A stretch of DNA of 18,995 nt from an uncultured Bacteroidales bacterium (GTDB lineage Bacteria > Bacteroidota > Bacteroidia > Bacteroidales > Tenuifilaceae), in the NCBI GenBank assembly GCA_937915475.1, contig CALGIR010000194.1, positions 1-18,995 on the forward strand, given 5' to 3'. This document shows, one piece after another, positions 15,810-18,995 of the stretch. How positions within the stretch are numbered: the first letter of the stretch is position 1; each line of letters begins with the position of its first letter. Both the position numbers and the translations under genes were made by a program. The notes under the pieces were generated by a model, which did no database searches, was not told the origin of the DNA, and saw only the letters and a list, made by a program, of their open reading frames with translations.

Positions 15810-15836
15810 TATCTTTGAGGGTTATTAAATTAACAA
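15810..15836 (+). promoter_or_regulatory. Putative promoter and overlapping palindrome for the sensor cassette
   Basis: TATCTTTG (15810-15817) is a perfect TAnnTTTG -7 box 28 nt before the ATG at 15846. No TTTG is visible at the expected -33 distance. Directly after it, GTTATTAA-A-TTAACAAC (positions 15820/15821-15836) is an 8+1+8 inverted repeat with one mismatch. It covers the expected transcription start, a position suited to a repressor. Confidence 0.5.
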
Positions 15837-15845
15837 CTATTGACA

Positions 15846-16094
15846 ATGAGCGAAAGAGTTGAATTTGAGGTCTGCCTAGGAAGTTCATGCTTTTCGAGAG
15901 GGAATAAGAATATATTAAAAACAATAGAAGACTTTATAAAAGAAAATAATCTATCCGAAAAGGTGAATCTTAATGGTAGCCATTGCCTAGGAAACTGTGT
16001 TAAAGGGCCAAATATTAAAGTTAACGGAAAGCTGCATAGCGGTATCGATAGATTTAAAATTACAGGAATCTTAAGGAACACTTTCGACATATAA
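15846..16094 (+). CDS. Thioredoxin-like [2Fe-2S] ferredoxin (NuoE/HydC-type domain)
   Basis: This 82-aa cytoplasmic protein carries the cysteine spacing of thioredoxin-fold [2Fe-2S] ferredoxins. C10-x4-C15 appears in EVCLGSSCFSRGN and C47-x3-C51 in SHCLGNCVKGPNIKVNG, as in the C-terminal domain of NuoE and bifurcating-hydrogenase HydC subunits. The N-terminal helical domain of those subunits is absent, so it is a free-standing electron carrier. I chose ATG 15846 over a TTG 6 nt earlier because it gives a compact start before the first strand. It lies 6 bp before the hydrogenase-like sensor gene, so tight co-translation is likely. I infer that it passes electrons to or from that sensor. Confidence 0.85.
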   Translation: MSERVEFEVCLGSSCFSRGNKNILKTIEDFIKENNLSEKVNLNGSHCLGNCVKGPNIKVNGKLHSGIDRFKITGILRNTFDI

Positions 16095-16100
16095 CACTAA

Positions 16101-17972
16101 ATGACAATGCATCAACTAATCTCAATAAGCAAAGAAAAGTGCATTAATTGCTACGCATGCGTTAGGGTTTGTCCGGTTAAAGCAATTGAGGTAAAGCCAG
16201 AAACTAGCCATGCCACTATCCTGCCCAACCGCTGTATTGGCTGTGGCAGCTGTTTAACCATTTGCCCAGTTGATGCCATTTCATACCGATCGTCAAAAGA
16301 AGAGGTAAAAACGATTCTAAAAGAGGGAGGTAAAATTGCAGCAATTGTTGCTCCTTCAATATCCGGGGAGTTTGTAGATATTACTGACTACCGGAAGTTT
16401 GTGCAAATGATCAAATCGCTTGGGTTTTCGTATGTTTGCGAGGTAAGTTTTGGTGTTGATATGGTTGCTCAGCAGTATAAAAAACTGTTCGAAGACTTTA
16501 AGGGTAAATACTTCATAACCTCCGTTTGCCCTGTAGTTGTGTCGATGGTAGAAAAGTACCACCCTGAACTGGTAAACAACCTTGCCCCCATCGTTTCGCC
16601 CATGATATCAACCGCAAAGGCTGTCCGCAAGGAGTACGGGAAAGATACCAAGGTTGTATATATAGGACCGTGCATACAAGCCAAGGATGAAGCCAAACTT
16701 TTTACGGATGACGGTATGGTTAATTCTGTGCTAACGTTTACTGAACTCAGAGAACTTTTTGATGAGTTTGGCATAAAAGAAAGTAAGTTAGAGTATAACG
16801 ATTTTGATGTACCTATTGGTTACAAAGGCTCATTACTCCCCATTGCCAATGGACTTTTACAGGCTGTTGATATTAGTGAAGATTTACTTTCTGGAAAAAT
16901 TATTACTGCCGAGGGCAGGGATAGTGTTCTCGATGCAATAAGTGAATTTGAAGGCCATGCTGAAACAATTAGCAGGCATTTTAACCTTTTCTATTGCGAT
17001 GGATGCCTCATGGGTCCAGGAACATCTAGGGGTGGAGAGAAATTTATTCGGCGAACTAGAGTGGTTAACTATTCGAACAAAAGATTAAAATCACTTGATA
17101 TTAAAACGTGGGAGAAGAACATTGAAAAACATAAGGTGCATAAGTTAGAACGCTCTTTTTATCCTAACGATCAAAGAATTAAACCTCCTTCGGATGAAAA
17201 AATTCGCGAGGTTCTAAAGGTAATTGGGAAGGATAAGATAGGTAATGCTTTTGGATGCGAGGCCTGTGGATATGCAAGTTGCAAAGACTTTGCCGTGGCC
17301 GTAACTTCTGGTTTGGCTCACACCGATATGTGCTTAAACTACTCTCTTAACAATAGATTTGAGTATATTGATACGCTTAGGAGTACAAACGATAAATTAG
17401 CTCAAACAAAGGAAGCACTCAAAGAAGCAGAAAAAGTTGCCCGTCGGGAACAAGAAGCCTCGAGCGATGCCTCGGAGACAATTAATACGATGATAAAAAA
17501 ACTTCCTTCGGCCTTAGTTATTGTTGATAAAAAATTGAAAGTAGTACAAAGTAACCAGAGTTTTATCGACCTCTTAGGCGATGATGCTATAGAGATTAGT
17601 GAGGTTGTTCCAGGTTTAGTTGGCGCTGACCTGAAAACCCTACTCCCCTATAATATCTACAACCTATTCTCTCATGTACTTCAGAATGATGAAGATATAA
17701 AGAATAGGGACATACACTATAATGACAATCTACTCAACTTATCGGTTTTTACCATTAAAAAGGGTAGCATAATTGGAGCAGTAATCAGAGATATGTATGC
17801 CCCTGATGTTAGAAAGGAAGAGGTTATTAAGCGAATTACAGATGCGGTTGACATTAATCTTGCCATGGTTCAAAAAATCGGATTTTTACTGGGTGAGGGT
17901 GCTGCCGAAACCGAGCATATGCTCAATTCAATTATCAGAACATACAAAGAGGATAGCGAAGATTCTAAATAG
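16101..17972 (+). CDS. HsfB-like [FeFe]-hydrogenase-derived redox/H2 sensor with PAS domain
   Basis: This 623-aa soluble protein begins with two [4Fe-4S] ferredoxin motifs (C14, C17, C20, C24; C45, C48, C51, C55). A [FeFe]-hydrogenase large-subunit domain (~75-330) follows. Its L1 reads TSVCP (140-144), with the proton-transfer cysteine replaced by V142 but ligand C143 kept. L2 reads GPCIQAKDE, with C191 kept and the usual lysine at +3 replaced by A194. L3 is shortened to YCDGCLMGPG (C299, C302). Next is a PF04060-type Fe-S domain (C386, C389, C394, C411), a coiled coil (~425-460) and a PAS-like domain (~461-570). This architecture is that of HsfB/sensory hydrogenase-like proteins, not of a catalytic HydA. 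It probably senses H2 or electron pressure and acts on the downstream phosphatase (inference). It lies between the [2Fe-2S] ferredoxin (6 bp gap) and the phosphatase (39 bp gap). Confidence 0.82.
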   Translation: MTMHQLISISKEKCINCYACVRVCPVKAIEVKPETSHATILPNRCIGCGSCLTICPVDAISYRSSKEEVKTILKEGGKIAAIVAPSISGEFVDITDYRKFVQMIKSLGFSYVCEVSFGVDMVAQQYKKLFEDFKGKYFITSVCPVVVSMVEKYHPELVNNLAPIVSPMISTAKAVRKEYGKDTKVVYIGPCIQAKDEAKLFTDDGMVNSVLTFTELRELFDEFGIKESKLEYNDFDVPIGYKGSLLPIANGLLQAVDISEDLLSGKIITAEGRDSVLDAISEFEGHAETISRHFNLFYCDGCLMGPGTSRGGEKFIRRTRVVNYSNKRLKSLDIKTWEKNIEKHKVHKLERSFYPNDQRIKPPSDEKIREVLKVIGKDKIGNAFGCEACGYASCKDFAVAVTSGLAHTDMCLNYSLNNRFEYIDTLRSTNDKLAQTKEALKEAEKVARREQEASSDASETINTMIKKLPSALVIVDKKLKVVQSNQSFIDLLGDDAIEISEVVPGLVGADLKTLLPYNIYNLFSHVLQNDEDIKNRDIHYNDNLLNLSVFTIKKGSIIGAVIRDMYAPDVRKEEVIKRITDAVDINLAMVQKIGFLLGEGAAETEHMLNSIIRTYKEDSEDSK

Positions 17973-18011
17973 TAATCTTAGTATCAAACTATATCAACGT
18001 ATAGAAAAAAA

Positions 18012-18995
18012 ATGTCCCAAAATTTTTTTATCGAAGTAAATTGCCAACAAAAACAGCACGAAGGTGAACGCATAAGCGGCGATGTTTTCCTTAGCCAACG
18101 AGTTTATGGCGAAGACAGAACTATTATTGTACTTAGCGATGGAATGGGGCATGGCGTAAAGGCAAATGTACTGGCAACGCTTACGGCAACCATGGCGCTC
18201 AAATTTACAACTGAGCATAAGGAGATGAACAGGATTGCTGATATAATTATGAATACACTCCCCGTTTGCTCTGTAAGACAAATGAGCTATTCAACCTTTA
18301 CCATAATTGACATTGAGCATAATGGGGAAACCCGAATACTTGAGTACGATAATCCAGAGTGTCTTATTTTAAGAGGAAAGGAGAAGTTTGAGCCTAACTG
18401 GCAATGCATAATCCTACAAAGCGAAATTAATGCAGGTAAGGAGCTACGCTACTGCACCTTTACCCCTCAACGCGAGGATAGAATAATTGCCTGGAGCGAT
18501 GGCATTACCCAATCGGGTTTGGGAAGCAAAGAGTATCCCTTAGGTTGGGAACTTAAAAGAGCACAGGATTTTGCATTACTTGTGGTTAAAAATGAGCACA
18601 AAGTGTCGGCCCGAAAACTTAGCACAAAACTTGTCAACATGGCTTATGTAAACGACAACTATCACCCAAAGGATGATATTAGCGCTGCCACAGTCTACTT
18701 TAGAGAACCCAGAAAACTTCTAATTACCACTGGTCCCCCTTTCGATAAGGAAAATGATGCAAAACTGGTAAATGAATTTAAAAACTTTAAGGGCAAAAAA
18801 GTTATTTGTGGCGCCACGACAGGCGACATTATATCCCGCGAATTGAATGTTGAAATTGAGGACAGCTTCGAGTTTACCGACCCAGATTTACCCCCAATAT
18901 CGCATATGAAGGGTGCTGATTTGGTAACTGAGGGTATTCTTACCCTTGGCAAGGCCACCGAAATTCTTAGTAAGCACACAGAGAACTCAACCCTA
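18012..18995 (+). CDS. SpoIIE-family PP2C-type Ser/Thr phosphatase, 3' end off window
   Basis: The frame opens at ATG 18012 (after a GAAAAAAA run) and stays open for 328 codons to the right edge. Residues ~1-230 form a SpoIIE/PP2C domain: ISGDVF (21-26), IIVLSDGMGHGVKA (38-51), AWSDGITQSG (160-169) and PKDDISAATVYF (219-230). These supply the metal-binding aspartates D24, D43, D163 and D221/D222. No sensor domain precedes it, so its input must come from a partner, most likely the PAS/hydrogenase-like protein encoded 39 bp upstream. After ~235 comes a further alpha/beta segment (RKLLITTGPPFDKEND, KKVICGATTGDIISREL) unlike SpoIIE, probably a second domain. Related phosphatases occur in bifurcating [FeFe]-hydrogenase gene clusters. 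The substrate is unknown. Confidence 0.85.
   Translation, partial: MSQNFFIEVNCQQKQHEGERISGDVFLSQRVYGEDRTIIVLSDGMGHGVKANVLATLTATMALKFTTEHKEMNRIADIIMNTLPVCSVRQMSYSTFTIIDIEHNGETRILEYDNPECLILRGKEKFEPNWQCIILQSEINAGKELRYCTFTPQREDRIIAWSDGITQSGLGSKEYPLGWELKRAQDFALLVVKNEHKVSARKLSTKLVNMAYVNDNYHPKDDISAATVYFREPRKLLITTGPPFDKENDAKLVNEFKNFKGKKVICGATTGDIISRELNVEIEDSFEFTDPDLPPISHMKGADLVTEGILTLGKATEILSKHTENSTL

Larger units (their letters stand above)
15339..15845. other. Divergent control region between rex and the sensor cassette
   Basis: This is 507 bp of AT-rich non-coding DNA separating rex (-) from the ferredoxin gene (+). It holds a perfect - strand -7 box at 15524-15531, two dyads at 15667-15684 and 15691-15704, and a perfect + strand -7 box at 15810-15817 with an imperfect palindrome right after it (15820-15836). 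The word GTTATTAA occurs near both genes (15356-15363 and 15821-15828). I see no ORF with protein-like content and no tRNA. A small RNA cannot be excluded. Confidence 0.55.

Noticed and set aside
15820..15836. Canonical Rex operator over the cassette start site
   Set aside because: The inverted repeat has a 1-nt centre, whereas Rex sites are 18-mers with TTGT-N10-ACAA ends. Kept only as a generic candidate operator.
15840..15845. TTG start for the [2Fe-2S] ferredoxin
   Set aside because: It adds only two residues; ATG 15846 is the ordinary start at a normal distance from the -7 box.
16469..16774. 101-codon open frame on the - strand
   Set aside because: It lies fully inside the well-supported hydrogenase-like gene on the opposite strand and has no family features.
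16101..17972. Catalytic [FeFe] hydrogenase (HydA)
   Set aside because: L1, L2 and L3 differ at positions needed for proton transfer and H-cluster binding, and Fe-S plus PAS domains follow, so a sensory role fits better.
18695..18979. 94-codon open frame on the - strand
   Set aside because: It is opposite the SpoIIE phosphatase frame, which is open to the window edge and carries clear motifs.
1..18995. CRISPR arrays, tRNAs, rRNAs, insertion sequences, prophage genes
   Set aside because: I looked along both strands and saw no direct-repeat array, cloverleaf, transposase/integrase motif or terminal inverted repeats.

Overview
The window looks like chromosomal DNA from an anaerobic or fermentative member of the Bacteroidota (probably Bacteroidales/Marinilabiliales-like; I cannot name a genus). 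The evidence is: type IX secretion (T9SS) type A sorting domains with the WPNP/YPNP motif on two secreted proteins; a SusE/SusF-like C-terminus; perfect TAnnTTTG -7 promoter boxes; no Shine-Dalgarno-like purine runs before starts; and AT-rich intergenic DNA. I saw no tRNA, rRNA, CRISPR array, insertion sequence or integrase.

Layout. (1) 1-5081, + strand: the end of a starch-utilisation locus, with the C-terminus of a SusE/SusF-like starch-binding lipoprotein, a T9SS-exported protein built from starch-binding-like modules, and a T9SS-exported GH13 alpha-amylase with an intact catalytic triad. (2) 5208-6308, + strand: a PagL-like lipid A deacylase (acyloxyacyl hydrolase), followed by about 340 bp with a possible decayed ORF. 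(3) 6711-12377, - strand: a TPR protein, a phosphosulfolactate synthase (ComA) homologue, a DUF368 polyprenyl-phosphate transporter homologue, a small multi-pass membrane protein, a DUF3108 protein and a DUF6263-like exported protein. They sit in short-spaced groups separated by a possible weak terminator and an internal promoter. (4) 12591-13586, - strand: a stand-alone dihydroorotate dehydrogenase-like flavoprotein that lacks the usual active-site loop. (5) 13748-15338, - strand: rex (NADH/NAD+-sensing repressor) followed by ribF (FAD synthetase with a divergent riboflavin kinase half). (6) 15339-15845: a 507-bp divergent control region with palindromes and promoter boxes for both directions. 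(7) 15846-18995, + strand, open at the right edge: a thioredoxin-fold [2Fe-2S] ferredoxin, an HsfB-like [FeFe]-hydrogenase-derived sensor with PAS domain, and a SpoIIE-type PP2C phosphatase.

How the genes may work together. Region 1 binds and cuts starch outside the cell. Regions 4 to 7 are a redox-themed neighbourhood. Rex reads NADH/NAD+. The hydrogenase-like sensor keeps the cysteines for its iron-sulfur clusters but has lost residues needed for H2 catalysis, so I infer that it senses H2 or electron pressure and signals through its PAS domain and/or the adjacent Ser/Thr phosphatase. Clusters of this shape accompany electron-bifurcating [FeFe] hydrogenases in fermentative bacteria; the catalytic subunits, if present here, would lie just beyond the right edge. 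This cassette, its control region and the ComA homologue are the most interesting content.
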